Source of the DNA: Streptomyces avermitilis MA-4680 = NBRC 14893
GTDB taxonomy: Bacteria; Actinomycetota; Actinomycetes; Streptomycetales; Streptomycetaceae
Direction: 5' to 3'
DNA: 64,000 bases
NCBI RefSeq assembly: GCF_000009765.2
Contig: NC_003155.5
Location: 1,674,001-1,738,000, forward strand
Shown here: positions 27,139-35,697 of the stretch, piece by piece
Layout of the letters: each line of letters starts with the position of its first letter
Numbering within the stretch: position 1 is the stretch's first letter
Translations under genes and position numbers: made by a program
The notes under the pieces: model-generated
What the model saw: only the letters and a program-made list of their open reading frames with translations
What the model was told of the DNA's origin: nothing
The model's database searches: none

Positions 27139-27167
27139 ACTCTACTTGAATCCGACGTCATCGTCAT
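27139..27167 (-). promoter_or_regulatory. Autoregulatory promoter/operator of the TetR gene
   Basis: The reverse strand shows ATGACG, a 17-bp spacer and TAGAGT (27139-27144) as -35/-10. The spacer carries one well-kept half of the 22-bp element (TTGAATCCGACGTCAT on the forward strand from 27146); the other half is degenerate. Confidence 0.6.
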
Positions 27168-27233
27168 AAACCTGCGAGGCGTGCGGGGCCCACCGGCGGC
27201 GCCGGTGGATGTCCCGCCGTAGCGGTCGACCGG

Positions 27234-27881
27234 TCAGGCGGTGATCCCGAAGCGTTCGGCGAGTTGGCGGCGGGTGTCGGCGGCGCTGGTGTGCAGGACG
27301 CCCCCGATTCCGATCCGTGCCGCTCCGTCGAGGTTCTGCCGCAGATCGTCGATCATGACCGCCTCCTCGGGGTCGATGCCGAGGCGTTCACATGCGATCG
27401 CGTAGATCCGCCGGGAGGGCTTACGGATCCCGACCTCGGCGGAGATGACGACCACATCGGCAACAGCGGCGAGGTCGACGCCGTCGTAGGTTCCGGTACC
27501 GAACGAATTGGATACGAGAGCAACCGGATGGCCGGCGGCTCGAAGACCACCGAGCAGCGCGAGCATGTCCTGGTCGATCGACATTCCCGCTTGCATCCGG
27601 GCCGTCAGCCCCTCGGCCGGTACGTCGGCGCCGTGGACGCGGAGACGTTCGGCGAATCCTCGCTCAAAGGCTTCGGCGTCGATACGGCCGCACTCGTGGT
27701 CGGCCAGAAGGGTGCGTGACGGCTGGTCCCGGCCGAGGAGGTCCAGCGGCAGGCGCGGGTCGCCGCCGAGCGAGGCACCGAAGTCGGTGAAAGCCCGCAA
27801 CACACTGGAGGTGATGACCCCGCCGAAGTCCACCAGGACCGCGGTTCGGGTCTTTTCCGCCACGTTCGACACCGTATTCAC
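27234..27881 (-). CDS. HAD-superfamily hydrolase
   Basis: 215 residues with the HAD layout: motif I VDFGGVITS, motif II Ser in ALVSNSFG, motif III Lys in GIRKPSRRIYAIA, and motif IV MIDDLRQNLDGAARIG. Motif I has a single Asp (DFGGV instead of DxD), as in the soluble-epoxide-hydrolase N-domain-like and some dehalogenase-like HADs. A classical phosphatase mechanism is therefore uncertain. No obvious operon partner; it sits between TetR and thiolase genes. Confidence 0.87.
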   Translation of the reverse strand: MNTVSNVAEKTRTAVLVDFGGVITSSVLRAFTDFGASLGGDPRLPLDLLGRDQPSRTLLADHECGRIDAEAFERGFAERLRVHGADVPAEGLTARMQAGMSIDQDMLALLGGLRAAGHPVALVSNSFGTGTYDGVDLAAVADVVVISAEVGIRKPSRRIYAIACERLGIDPEEAVMIDDLRQNLDGAARIGIGGVLHTSAADTRRQLAERFGITA

Positions 27882-28010
27882 GCCTCTCGCTCGGTCTGCC
27901 TACCGTCGGACCATGCGACGGCAGCCATGTTTCGTAGGCACTCATGAAGTGCCCGTGGTACCCCGCACCCGGCCGGTCCTCGCCGCCCCTGTCCAGCGAG
28001 GACGCCGAGC

Positions 28011-29210
28011 TCAGACGACCTCGAACAGTCCGGCCGCGCCCATGCCGCCGCCGACGCACATCGAGACCACCACATACCGGACACCTCGGCGCTTGCCCTC
28101 GATGAGGGCATGCCCCACCAGCCGGGCACCGGTCATTCCGTACGGATGACCGACCGAGATCGCGCCGCCGTCGACGTTGAACCGCTCCGGGTCGATATGC
28201 AGTTCGTCACGGCAGTACAACGCCTGGGAAGCGAACGCCTCGTTGAGTTCCCACAGGCCGATGTCGTCCATGGTGAGGTCGTGCTGCTTCAGCAGTTTCG
28301 GAATGGCGAACACCGGACCGATGCCCATCTCGTCCGGCCCACAACCGGCAACGGTCATACCCCGGTAGACGCCCAGCGGTTCCAGTCCGCGGCGCTCGGC
28401 CTCCTTCGACTCCATCAGTACCGACGCCGAAGCCCCGTCCGACAACTGCGAGGAGTTGCCCGCCGTCACGCTGGAATGCGCGCTCACCTGACCGTCCGGA
28501 AGCACCGGCGCCAGCCCGGCCAGACCTTCGAGCGTCGTCGACGCGCGGTTGCCCTCGTCCCGGGTCAGGGTGACCTCCTCGTCCCGCACCTCGCCGGTCT
28601 GCTTGTCGAGGACCTTCTTGACGCTGCCGAGCGCCACGATCTCGCGGTCGAACCGGCCGGCCTCCTGCGCCGCCGCGGTGCGCTGCTGTGACACCAGCGC
28701 GAACTCGTCCTGGCGTTCCCGGCTCACGCCGTAACGTTCGGCGACGATCTCCGCCGTCTGCAACATCGGCATGTAGATACTCGGCTTGTGCTCGACCAGC
28801 CAGGGATCCGCCATGCGGTGGGTGTTCATGCGGTCGTTCTGCACCAAGGAGATCGACTCGACACCGCCGCCGACAGCGACCTGCATGCCGTCCGTGACAA
28901 TCTGCTTGGCGGCCGTCGCAATGGCCATCAGGCCCGACGAGCACTGCCGGTCGACCGTCATGCCCGACACGGTGTCCGGAAGTCCGGCACGGAGAGCGGC
29001 CTGACGCGCCACGTTGCCACCGGAGGATCCCTGCTGCACGGCGCAGCCGAAGATCACATCCTCGACCTCACCTCCCTCGAGCCCGGCGCGCCGCACCGCG
29101 TGCGAAAGGGCATGGGCGGCAAGTTCCTGCGCCTGGGTGTCGTTGAACGCGCCCCGGTAGGCCTTTCCGATCGGCGTCCGTGCCGTCGAAACGATGACTG
29201 CTTCCCTCAT
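28011..29210 (-). CDS. Acetyl-CoA C-acyltransferase (thiolase)
   Basis: Thiolase of 399 residues, full length. The acyl-accepting Cys is in [12 protein letters not shown], followed by [33 protein letters not shown] (catalytic His) and the second Cys in [19 protein letters not shown]. It would cleave 3-oxoacyl-CoA in beta-oxidation or condense acetyl-CoA. A promoter with the same TetR operator as the ACAD operon lies about 200 bp upstream, joining it to that regulon. Confidence 0.93.
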   Translation of the reverse strand: MREAVIVSTARTPIGKAYRGAFNDTQAQELAAHALSHAVRRAGLEGGEVEDVIFGCAVQQGSSGGNVARQAALRAGLPDTVSGMTVDRQCSSGLMAIATAAKQIVTDGMQVAVGGGVESISLVQNDRMNTHRMADPWLVEHKPSIYMPMLQTAEIVAERYGVSRERQDEFALVSQQRTAAAQEAGRFDREIVALGSVKKVLDKQTGEVRDEEVTLTRDEGNRASTTLEGLAGLAPVLPDGQVSAHSSVTAGNSSQLSDGASASVLMESKEAERRGLEPLGVYRGMTVAGCGPDEMGIGPVFAIPKLLKQHDLTMDDIGLWELNEAFASQALYCRDELHIDPERFNVDGGAISVGHPYGMTGARLVGHALIEGKRRGVRYVVVSMCVGGGMGAAGLFEVV

Positions 29211-29409
29211 GTCGCCTCACTGTTTCCTGTTGGCCCGGTTCGTCCGGGAGCTTCGGGGCCAAGACTCCGAGCTCCGTGAGCCGGGCTCGATGCCGGTAGG
29301 CGGTGTCGAACGCCAACTGCGGCGCGGCGAAGGCTCCTTGACCGTCTCCTCCGGCGACCGACGCCATGAGCCATGGCCGCAGGGGTGACGGGAGTCGGCC
29401 TTCCGGTTG
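29211..29409 (-). other. Long 5' leader of the thiolase gene
   Basis: Between the operator-bearing promoter (29410-29438) and the thiolase ATG there are about 200 bp. Short reverse-strand frames exist in this leader, one starting MASVAGGDGQG, but I recognise no family and no clear ribosome site. It may be an untranslated leader or contain an unannotated short gene. Confidence 0.35.
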
Positions 29410-29438
29410 GTTATAGTTGAATTCGGCGTCATGTTCAA
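29410..29438 (-). promoter_or_regulatory. Promoter with overlapping TetR operator, thiolase
   Basis: Reverse strand -35 TTGAAC (29433-29438), 17-bp spacer, -10 TATAAC (29410-29415). The 22-bp palindromic element (29417-29438) matches the one in the ACAD promoter in arms, centre (TGACGCCGA-like) and placement over the -35 box. Confidence 0.75.
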
Positions 29439-29979
29439 CCGAGCGGGCCCTTGGGTGATCAGGAAGACATGGGGTCACGGGTCCGACAGCAAGGCGACCA
29501 AAAGCCCGGCGCCCGGCCGCCATTGCCGGGGTGGGCATGCTCGCGGTCTTGGCAGCCGCCTGCCCCTGGAGACCGGCTGACAGGGCCTCGCGCTTGATCT
29601 GCTCGATCTGCTCGATCTGCTCGACACGGGTGGCCGTTGCTTGCGGGAGGAGTGTCCGCCGGCGGCGGACACTCCTCCCGCGAGGCGGCAGCCCTGACGC
29701 TGTTTCACCACGGCGACGGCCGCTGCTGCCGCAACAGCGCGGCAACGGCGACTGCCCCGGCGTGCGCGGCGAGCACCGACACACTGGGTCGGCGCCGGCC
29801 GGAGTGGAAGACAGGACCGGACCGAGTGAAACGCCGATGCCCCTCTCGACGACGTGCGTCGGTACGGCTCCTGCCGGCCACCACCTGGCTGTCGCGCGCC
29901 CCTGGCCGCCCTGCGGGCCGATGGGCGGCGGCGCGGGGCCCCCTGGACCCACGCGGCGGCGGGGCGCGACCGCGACAGC
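29439..29979. other. Gene-free stretch
   Basis: No convincing gene. It contains a threefold 9-bp repeat (GATCTGCTC units at about 29597-29624) and a very strong hairpin listed separately. Confidence 0.4.
29643..29681. terminator. Perfect 18-bp hairpin, probable terminator
   Basis: Arms 29643-29660 and 29664-29681 are exact complements with a 3-nt loop. It lies between two reverse-strand genes, about 300 bp past the catalase-like stop, and could terminate in either direction. Confidence 0.6.
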
Positions 29980-31092
29980 TCAGCCCAGCAGCTCAGCGCT
30001 GCCGGCCGGTTCGCGCCGCTCTTGTCCGTTGATGCGGTGCCGTTCGATGGACGAACGCCGGTACACCTCCTGCCGCACCCGCTGAATCTCGCCGATGGGC
30101 CGGTGTTCCTGGCGTGATCGCCACGGCGTGATCGACGTGGCGTCGGCGGCCGCCAGGTTGTCGTTCCCGCCGATGTCCTGGCGCGGGATGTCCACCCGGG
30201 CGACCGTCCCCCAGGGGGACAGATCCTCGGGCCACCTGACGGACGTGTTGTCCACCGGCATACGGGCCAGATCGGTGTTGAGCTGGACCTGGAGCTCGAA
30301 GGAGTGGTCTCGCTCGGCGGCCTCGGCCACCAGGGTGCGCCGGAACGCCTCGTTGTCCGCGCGCACGTCCACGATCTGGTGCGTGAGGGAGGCCAGGGAC
30401 GCGGCGGTCGGCACGGTACGGATCTTGGCGATGTGGTCGCCGTACCGGAAGGCGCCCATGCTGTTGTAGCTGTACGACAGCAGGTTCCTGCGCGGGACAC
30501 TGGTGAACGACAGCATGGCGAGCAGTTCGTCCCACAGCCAGCTGCCGGGATCGGTGAGCGTCTGCCGGCGGGTCAGGAACTCCGCCATCCAGGTCTTGCG
30601 GCGGGCCGGGTCCACGAGCGCCTCGGGCAATTCGGCGAACAGCTCCTCGATCACCATATAGTCGTAGGCCGTGTTCGCGAAGAAGACATCGTTGTTGATC
30701 AGGTTGAGGTCGAAGGTGCCGCTGTCTCGTTCGTCGTCCAGCAGCGAGGGGCCGTCGACTCCGAACAGCTTGATGCCCATTCCGCACGCCGCGCCCAGCT
30801 GGTGGTCGGGGCGGAAGTGGCCCAAGCCGTTCGAGTAGCGGACGACGGCGTCGTACGCGGTCGGGCGGGCGAAGATTCCCTGCCCGTAGACGCCGGGGTT
30901 GTCACCAATCGTGACCGTGGCCTTGAGGAGGCCGTAGGTCTTTCCGTGGGCGGTGCGGACAGCGCGGCCGACGGTCTCGCGCTCGACCGAGGCGCGCGTA
31001 CGACGCGCCACCTGGGCGACGACTGCTTCCATCTCCTCCTGGTAGGACGGGCGTTCGGTGGGCCGGTAGTCCTCGTAGCGGACGGGATTCAT
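29980..31092 (-). CDS. Catalase-fold heme protein
   Basis: 370 residues. It shows the catalase-family core: GRAVRTAHGKTYGLLKATVTI contains the distal His, RYSNG the distal Asn region, and GMGIKLFGVDG and NLINNDVFF follow. It is shorter than a true catalase (about 480 or more residues) and resembles catalase-like or allene-oxide-synthase-like proteins, which act on fatty acid hydroperoxides or organic peroxides. The start is the ATG at 31092 with AGAGAGGCGG upstream. A perfect palindrome TTGTGCACAA lies 55 bp upstream. Confidence 0.83.
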   Translation of the reverse strand: MNPVRYEDYRPTERPSYQEEMEAVVAQVARRTRASVERETVGRAVRTAHGKTYGLLKATVTIGDNPGVYGQGIFARPTAYDAVVRYSNGLGHFRPDHQLGAACGMGIKLFGVDGPSLLDDERDSGTFDLNLINNDVFFANTAYDYMVIEELFAELPEALVDPARRKTWMAEFLTRRQTLTDPGSWLWDELLAMLSFTSVPRRNLLSYSYNSMGAFRYGDHIAKIRTVPTAASLASLTHQIVDVRADNEAFRRTLVAEAAERDHSFELQVQLNTDLARMPVDNTSVRWPEDLSPWGTVARVDIPRQDIGGNDNLAAADATSITPWRSRQEHRPIGEIQRVRQEVYRRSSIERHRINGQERREPAGSAELLG

Positions 31093-31138
31093 GGTGCCGC
31101 CTCTCTGTCGTGGTGCACTGCTCACAGACGCTAGTACG

Positions 31139-31156
31139 CAATTTGATTGTGCACAA
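31139..31156. promoter_or_regulatory. Candidate operator of the catalase-like gene
   Basis: CAATTTGATTG (31139-31149) overlaps the perfect 10-bp palindrome TTGTGCACAA (31147-31156) in an AT-richer patch upstream of the catalase-like gene. MarR/OhrR-type regulators use sites of this kind; the regulator is not identified. Confidence 0.4.
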
Positions 31157-31197
31157 CGTAACTGTGCGCCATCACACGCTCCCGGTACCGACGTCGG

Positions 31198-31612
31198 TGC
31201 TTCGATCGATCCGGCGGCCTGGGTGATCGATGATGTGCCGGTGCCCAAAGGCGGCCGGATGTCGGCCGGGGTGGCCCTTCAGGGCTGCGGGGCATTGGGC
31301 GAACCCCCACGCGCACCTGCGGACCGCGCTGTCCGAGCGCGGACTTGACTACGTCCTGGCCGTCGGGTCGGAGGTGAGCGCGCATCCCTTCGAGGCGGAG
31401 CCCGTGGCCCCGGCTCGCAATGAGGCCATCGGCTGCCGGCCTCAGCCCCGCCGGCGGCACCCCGCACCGTCGGTGGCGGCCCTGGCCGCAGGCCTCGGCC
31501 AGGAGGCATTCACCCCGTCACGCGGCGGCACGGCTCAAGCGGGGAGTCGTGCTCCCGCTTCGCCGCCGTGCGTGTGCGCCCCGCCGGCAAAGCAGTCGAG
31601 CGCAGCAGTGAC
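31198..31612 (+). pseudogene. IS701-family transposase remnant
   Basis: Forward-strand fragments in different frames match the order of an IS701-type DDE transposase. AWVIDDVPVPKGGRMSAGVA comes near 31215, then LSERGLDYVLAVGSEVSAHP near 31335, SVAALAAGLGQEAFT near 31470, and SRFAAVRVRPAGKAVER near 31550. The full gene is about 1.2 kb; here only about 0.4 kb remains, with deletions and frameshifts. Terminal inverted repeats are not visible. It fills the gap between the catalase-like and SCO2400-family genes. Confidence 0.75.
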
Positions 31613-32326
31613 TCAGCCACCGGCTTGCCTTCTGCCGCTCGGTGAGCCACTGCTGGTGGGAGAGGCGCTGATGCTGCCGGAAGGACTGGCGGAGGGACTC
31701 GCGGAAGGGGTCGCCGTCTGCGAGGGCGAGCTGGGGCGGCCACTGGAGGTTCGGGAGGGCGGCTTCGCCTTCACTGGTGGCGGCGCAACGGTGGTGGCGG
31801 CGGGAGGCCGGGAGACCGGTGACTCGCTGCGAGTTGCCGTCGGCAGAGGACGCCGGCTCCCGTCAACGTTTCGGTCCCGGACGCCCTTTCGGCCCGGGTG
31901 CGTGGTCACACGCTCCGATGAAGCCGGTGCGTCGGTGCCGCGGACTCCCAGCTCTTCGGGGGATGACTGATCCGGGATCGAGGCTGCTCGTGGGGCTGTC
32001 GGCTGGGAAAGCACCGATGCGGTGGTCAGACCTCCGAGGATGGTGAAGGCGGCTGCGGCGAAAGACCGGACGGCGTACTTCTTCAGCCGCGACGGACGGT
32101 CGTACCCGTCTGCCGGCAGGTCTGGCCCGGGAGTTGGTGACCCGGCAAGGGGAGACGCGGAGGAGCTCGGTCCCCCACTGAAGCGGACCTCCGGCATCAC
32201 GGCGTCTGCGGCCGGAGCAGCGTCTCTCCGATCGCTCAGCTGTGCCATGCCGGGGTCGTATGCCCCGCACTCCGGGCAGGTTACGGCGCCGTTGAGCGTG
32301 CGGCTGCACGGGAGGCAGTAGTCCAT
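31613..32326 (-). CDS. SCO2400-family zinc-ribbon membrane protein
   Basis: 237 residues. The N-terminus MDYCLPCSRTLNGAVTCPECGAYDPG is a small CxxC/CxxC zinc ribbon and is the mark of a Streptomyces family I know as SCO2400. One membrane helix follows (residues about 88-108, SFAAAAFTILGGLTTASVL), then a long Ser/Thr/Pro-rich, disordered outer tail (TATPSASPSASPSGS). Function unknown; the shape suggests a membrane-anchored scaffold or sensor. Ribosome site weak. Confidence 0.8.
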   Translation of the reverse strand: MDYCLPCSRTLNGAVTCPECGAYDPGMAQLSDRRDAAPAADAVMPEVRFSGGPSSSASPLAGSPTPGPDLPADGYDRPSRLKKYAVRSFAAAAFTILGGLTTASVLSQPTAPRAASIPDQSSPEELGVRGTDAPASSERVTTHPGRKGVRDRNVDGSRRPLPTATRSESPVSRPPAATTVAPPPVKAKPPSRTSSGRPSSPSQTATPSASPSASPSGSISASPTSSGSPSGRRQAGG

Positions 32327-32771
32327 GATGCGATCGATCTCAGCCCTTGAGTTGACGGGAGGAAAGGTGCACCCGAGCCGGGCAGCAGTCAGCGGCGGGG
32401 AGACACCGCTCGGTTTGTTCCGGACCGATCTTTAACATGTGCGAACCTCCCTTACCGGTCTGCCGGCGGGTCGCCGGTTACTGGGGTCAACGGGGCGGAT
32501 CGAAAGAGTGCTCAGCCGCCACCCGAAAAGTGGGGTACATAACTCTGCTGGAAGAACCGTTGATGACCCGAACGTCGCGGCACCCTCGGCGTACGAGCCG
32601 ACGGCCGCGGCTCGATCCGGGCCCAGTACCGCTCATTTCCCACAGCTCGACACTGCTCATTTCCCACATCTCGACGCCCGCTGCCCGCAACGACTCTCTT
32701 CGCTCCTGCGATGCCGTGTGGGATCGCCACGGGATGCGGAAGCCGTGGCCCCGCTTCGGCCGGCGCACGCC
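32327..32771. other. Gene-free stretch
   Basis: No gene that I can support. An imperfect direct repeat of GCTCATTTCCCACA-type sequence occurs at about 32635-32672. Confidence 0.35.
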
Positions 32772-34142
32772 CTAATACGCGCGTCCCGGGTTGAGGAGGT
32801 CCGCGGGGTCGAAGACGGCCTTGATGCCGGTCATCAACTCCAGCTCGGTGGGACCGAGTTGTGCGTCGAGGTAGCGTGTCTTGAGTGAGCCCACGCCGTG
32901 CTCGCCGGTGATCGTGCCGCCGAGAGCGAGCGCGGCGGCCACGATGTCGTCGAAAGCGGCACCGGCGCGGTCTGCCGCGTCACGGTCGGCGGCGTCGTAG
33001 ACGACGGTCGGATGCAGGTTGCCGTCGGCGGCGTGGCCGAAGGTGCCGACCAGCACATCGTGCTCGGCGGCGGTTCGCTCGATCGCGGCAAGCAATCGGG
33101 GGAGGTCCTGAACCGCGACGCCGACATCGTCGAGCAGTGTGGTGCCCAGCCTCTCCAACGCGGGGTACACCATTCGTCTGGCCTGCATGAACATCTCGCC
33201 TTCCGCCGGGTCGGCGGTGTGCAGCGCTTCGGTGGCGCCACCGGCTTCGGCCAGCCTGGCGCAGGTGGCGGCCTCCTGACCGGCGGACGGCCCGTCGCAC
33301 TGGACGAGCAGGAGCGCCCCGGCCGACTCGTCCAACCCCATGCGTGTCAGGCGATTGACGGCGCCCATGCAGGTGCGGTCCATGAGCTCCACCACCGCTG
33401 GGTCGGCGACCGCCGCGATCCGCAGCACGGTGTCGACCGCCTGTCGAGGTGTCGGGAACGTGGCCACCACCGTCGCGGTGGCCACCGGGAACGGTCGCAG
33501 TCGCACGGTGGCGTCCACGATCACCGCCAGGGTGCCTTCGGAGCCGACGAGGAGCCGGGTGAGGTCGAGCCCGGCGACGTTCTTGCGGGTCGGCGGACCG
33601 GTACGGATCACGCGGCCATCGGCGAGTACGGCCGTCAGCGAGGCGACATGGTCGGCGGTGACCCCGTACTTGGCGCAGCACATGCCGCCCGCGTTGGTCG
33701 CCAGGTTGCCGCCGATGGTGGAGATCGCCTTGCTTCCCGGGTCCGGCGGATACCACAGGCCGTGCTGGCGGGCTCGGGCGTCGAGATCGCCGGTCAGTAC
33801 GCCCGGCTCGACCGTTGCCGTGCGGCCAGGCACGTCCAGGGCGAGGATCCGGTCCATCGCGGCGAGCGAGAGGACGACGCAGCCGTCGATCGCATTGGCC
33901 GCGCCGGCCAACCCGGTGCCGGCCCCCCGGGTCACCACTGGGGCGTGATGGTCGCCGGCTGTGCGCAGCGTGGTGATCACGTCATCGGTCGAGCGAGCGC
34001 GCACCACCGCCGCCGGGCGCCCCGCGGGAGCCAGCAGGCACTGGTCACGGCGGTAGGCCTCCATCGCGTCCCGGTCGGTGACCACCCGGCCCGGCAGCGC
34101 GGCGGCGAGGGCGGTGGCGACGTCCGCGACCACCTCGGTCAT
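32772..34142 (-). CDS. FAD-linked oxidase, GlcD/lactate-dehydrogenase-like
   Basis: 456 residues with the FAD_binding_4 motif VVTRGAGTGLAGAANAIDGCVVLSLAAMDRIL, then NAGGMCCAKYGVTADHVASL and the C-terminal FAD-oxidase region HAADGNLHPTVVYDAAD ending GEHGVGSLKTRYL. This is the glycolate oxidase GlcD/D-lactate dehydrogenase group, oxidising a 2-hydroxy acid to a 2-oxo acid. Its ATG overlaps the GntR stop by 4 bp, so the regulator and enzyme form one operon. GlcE/GlcF partners are absent. Confidence 0.9.
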   Translation of the reverse strand: MTEVVADVATALAAALPGRVVTDRDAMEAYRRDQCLLAPAGRPAAVVRARSTDDVITTLRTAGDHHAPVVTRGAGTGLAGAANAIDGCVVLSLAAMDRILALDVPGRTATVEPGVLTGDLDARARQHGLWYPPDPGSKAISTIGGNLATNAGGMCCAKYGVTADHVASLTAVLADGRVIRTGPPTRKNVAGLDLTRLLVGSEGTLAVIVDATVRLRPFPVATATVVATFPTPRQAVDTVLRIAAVADPAVVELMDRTCMGAVNRLTRMGLDESAGALLLVQCDGPSAGQEAATCARLAEAGGATEALHTADPAEGEMFMQARRMVYPALERLGTTLLDDVGVAVQDLPRLLAAIERTAAEHDVLVGTFGHAADGNLHPTVVYDAADRDAADRAGAAFDDIVAAALALGGTITGEHGVGSLKTRYLDAQLGPTELELMTGIKAVFDPADLLNPGRAY

Positions 34143-34849
34143 GGCGTCTGCGGCTCGTAGAAGCCGCGGACGTGAGCCACGACCAACTCGGCGGCGCGGT
34201 CGGTCTCGCCCGCGTCCAGCGCGTCGACGATCGCCTGGTGTTCGGCGAGCAGACGCGCGAGCACCGTGCCCCGATCGGCCACCGCGGCGAGCGCGTCGAG
34301 CAGGTAGCCGGCGATGCAGTCGCGCAGCACGCCGATGACGAACCCCAGCGCCTGATTACCGCCGGCGTAGGCCAGTTGCCCATGGAAGTCCACGTCAGCG
34401 GCGTGGAAGGTCTGGATGTCGGCGTTCTCCACCGCTGCCGCCATGGTCACCAGGCAGGACCGAGCCGCATCCGGCACGGCCGTGGTCTGCCGTATCGCCT
34501 CCGCCTCCAGCAGCGTGCGCAGCGCCACCAGGTCGGCCAGCGGGATCGCGCCGACCTGCAGAGCGGTGCTCAGCGCCAGGCCCGCCGCGCCCGCCGTGCG
34601 CTCGTGGGTGACGCGCGGACGCGCGGTGGAAACGGTGTCCGCGCCGCTGATCAGACCGTGCGCCTGCAACACCCGCAGCGCCTCGCGGACGGTGGACCGC
34701 CCGACACCGAAGGACTGGGCGAGTTCGGTTTCCGTGGGCAGCTCGGTGTCGGCGGGAAATGTGCCGTCGAGGATGGCCGCCCGCAGGCGCTGAGCCACGT
34801 CGAGACTCAAGGGCACGCGCGATACCGGCGAAATCGTCATACCGCGCAC
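34139..34849 (-). CDS. GntR-family (FadR subfamily) regulator
   Basis: 236 residues: winged HTH (LPTETELAQSFGVGRSTVREALRVLQAHGLI) and an FCD ligand domain (VALRTLLEAEAIRQT, AADVDFHGQLAYAGGNQAL, EHQAIVDALDAGETDRA) with Asp/His metal ligands. It probably senses a carboxylate linked to GlcD. I choose the GTG at 34849 because AAGGAG lies 5 nt before it; ATG at 34840 has no good site. The start lies in one arm of a 43-bp palindrome that also supplies the divergent gene's ribosome site. The core TTGTCAGACAA fits FadR-type operators. Confidence 0.88.
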   Translation of the reverse strand: MRGMTISPVSRVPLSLDVAQRLRAAILDGTFPADTELPTETELAQSFGVGRSTVREALRVLQAHGLISGADTVSTARPRVTHERTAGAAGLALSTALQVGAIPLADLVALRTLLEAEAIRQTTAVPDAARSCLVTMAAAVENADIQTFHAADVDFHGQLAYAGGNQALGFVIGVLRDCIAGYLLDALAAVADRGTVLARLLAEHQAIVDALDAGETDRAAELVVAHVRGFYEPQTP

Positions 34850-34889
34850 GGTAGCTCCTTGTCTGTTTGTCAGACAAGGAGCTACCGTG
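34847..34889. promoter_or_regulatory. 43-bp palindrome, GntR operator between divergent genes
   Basis: Arms 34847-34865 and 34871-34889 are exact 19-bp complements around TTTGT. It includes TTGTC-A-GACAA (34867-34877), a FadR-subfamily operator form. Both outward transcripts carry the same AAGGAG CTACC GTG start signal from the arms. Confidence 0.8.
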
Positions 34890-34955
34890 GTTCTCGCTGT
34901 GCCTCAGGACACAAGGCCACTACCTCAAAGACGCGGAAGTCAGGTGTCGCCATGA
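34887..34955 (+). CDS. Possible 22-residue leader peptide
   Basis: GTG at 34887 has AAGGAG 5 nt upstream. The frame runs 22 codons (V-LAVPQDTRPLPQRRGSQVSP) to a TGA that overlaps the isochorismatase-fold gene ATG (ATGA at 34952-34955). The downstream gene has only a weak ribosome site of its own, so coupled translation from this small frame is plausible. No known family. It may be a by-product of palindrome symmetry. Confidence 0.4.
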   Translation: MVLAVPQDTRPLPQRRGSQVSP

Positions 34956-35566
34956 CCGAGAAGCTCGAGCTCGACCCGGCCAGGACCGCGATCGTGCTCA
35001 TCGAGTACCAGAACGAGTTCACCAGCGACGGCGGCGTGCTGCACGGGGCGGTCGCCGACGTCATGCAGCACACCGGGATGCTTGCCAACACCGTCGCCGT
35101 GGTCGACGCCGCCCGGCAGGCCGGAGTACCGATCATGCACGCGCCGATCACGTTCGCGGAGGGCTACGGCGAGCTGACCCGACACCCGTACGGCATCCTC
35201 AAAGGCGTCGTGGACGGGAAGGCGTTCGTGAAGGGCACGTGGGGCGCGGCCATCGTCGACGAGCTGGCTCCGGTGAACGGGGACATCGTCATCGAGGGAA
35301 AGCGCGGGCTCGACACCTTCGCCAGCACCAACCTCGATTTCATCCTGCGCAGCAAGGGCGTCGACACGATCGTCCTCGGCGGCTTCCTCACCAACTGCTG
35401 CGTGGAGTCGACCATGCGCACCGGTTACGAGCGCGGCTTCCGGGTGATCACCCTGACCGACTGCGTCGCCGCCACCTCGCAGGAGGAGCACAACAACGCG
35501 ATCTCCTACGACTTCCCGATGTTCTCGGTGCCGATGACCTCTGCCGACGTCATCGCCGCCCTGTAG
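34952..35566 (+). CDS. Isochorismatase-fold cysteine hydrolase
   Basis: 204 residues with the cysteine-hydrolase fold: IVLIEYQNEF (Glu where most members have Asp), the catalytic Lys in IEGKRGLDTFASTNL, and the nucleophile Cys in GGFLTNCCVESTMRTGYERGF. The family hydrolyses amides, ureas or vinyl ethers (nicotinamidase, N-carbamoylsarcosine, RutB types). It is transcribed divergently from gntR-glcD across a shared operator, so it probably acts in the same catabolic route. The exact substrate is not readable. Confidence 0.88.
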   Translation: MTEKLELDPARTAIVLIEYQNEFTSDGGVLHGAVADVMQHTGMLANTVAVVDAARQAGVPIMHAPITFAEGYGELTRHPYGILKGVVDGKAFVKGTWGAAIVDELAPVNGDIVIEGKRGLDTFASTNLDFILRSKGVDTIVLGGFLTNCCVESTMRTGYERGFRVITLTDCVAATSQEEHNNAISYDFPMFSVPMTSADVIAAL

Positions 35567-35697
35567 TCCCGCCGTCGCCCCGCCCGCCGGCAGCGCTGCG
35601 CGGCCTCGCCGGCATCTGTGACGCGGCCATCGTGGACCGGCCGCCGGCCGATCCCCATGGCCCCTCGCCCTTGTGCACCTCACTCACGGAGCGCGAC

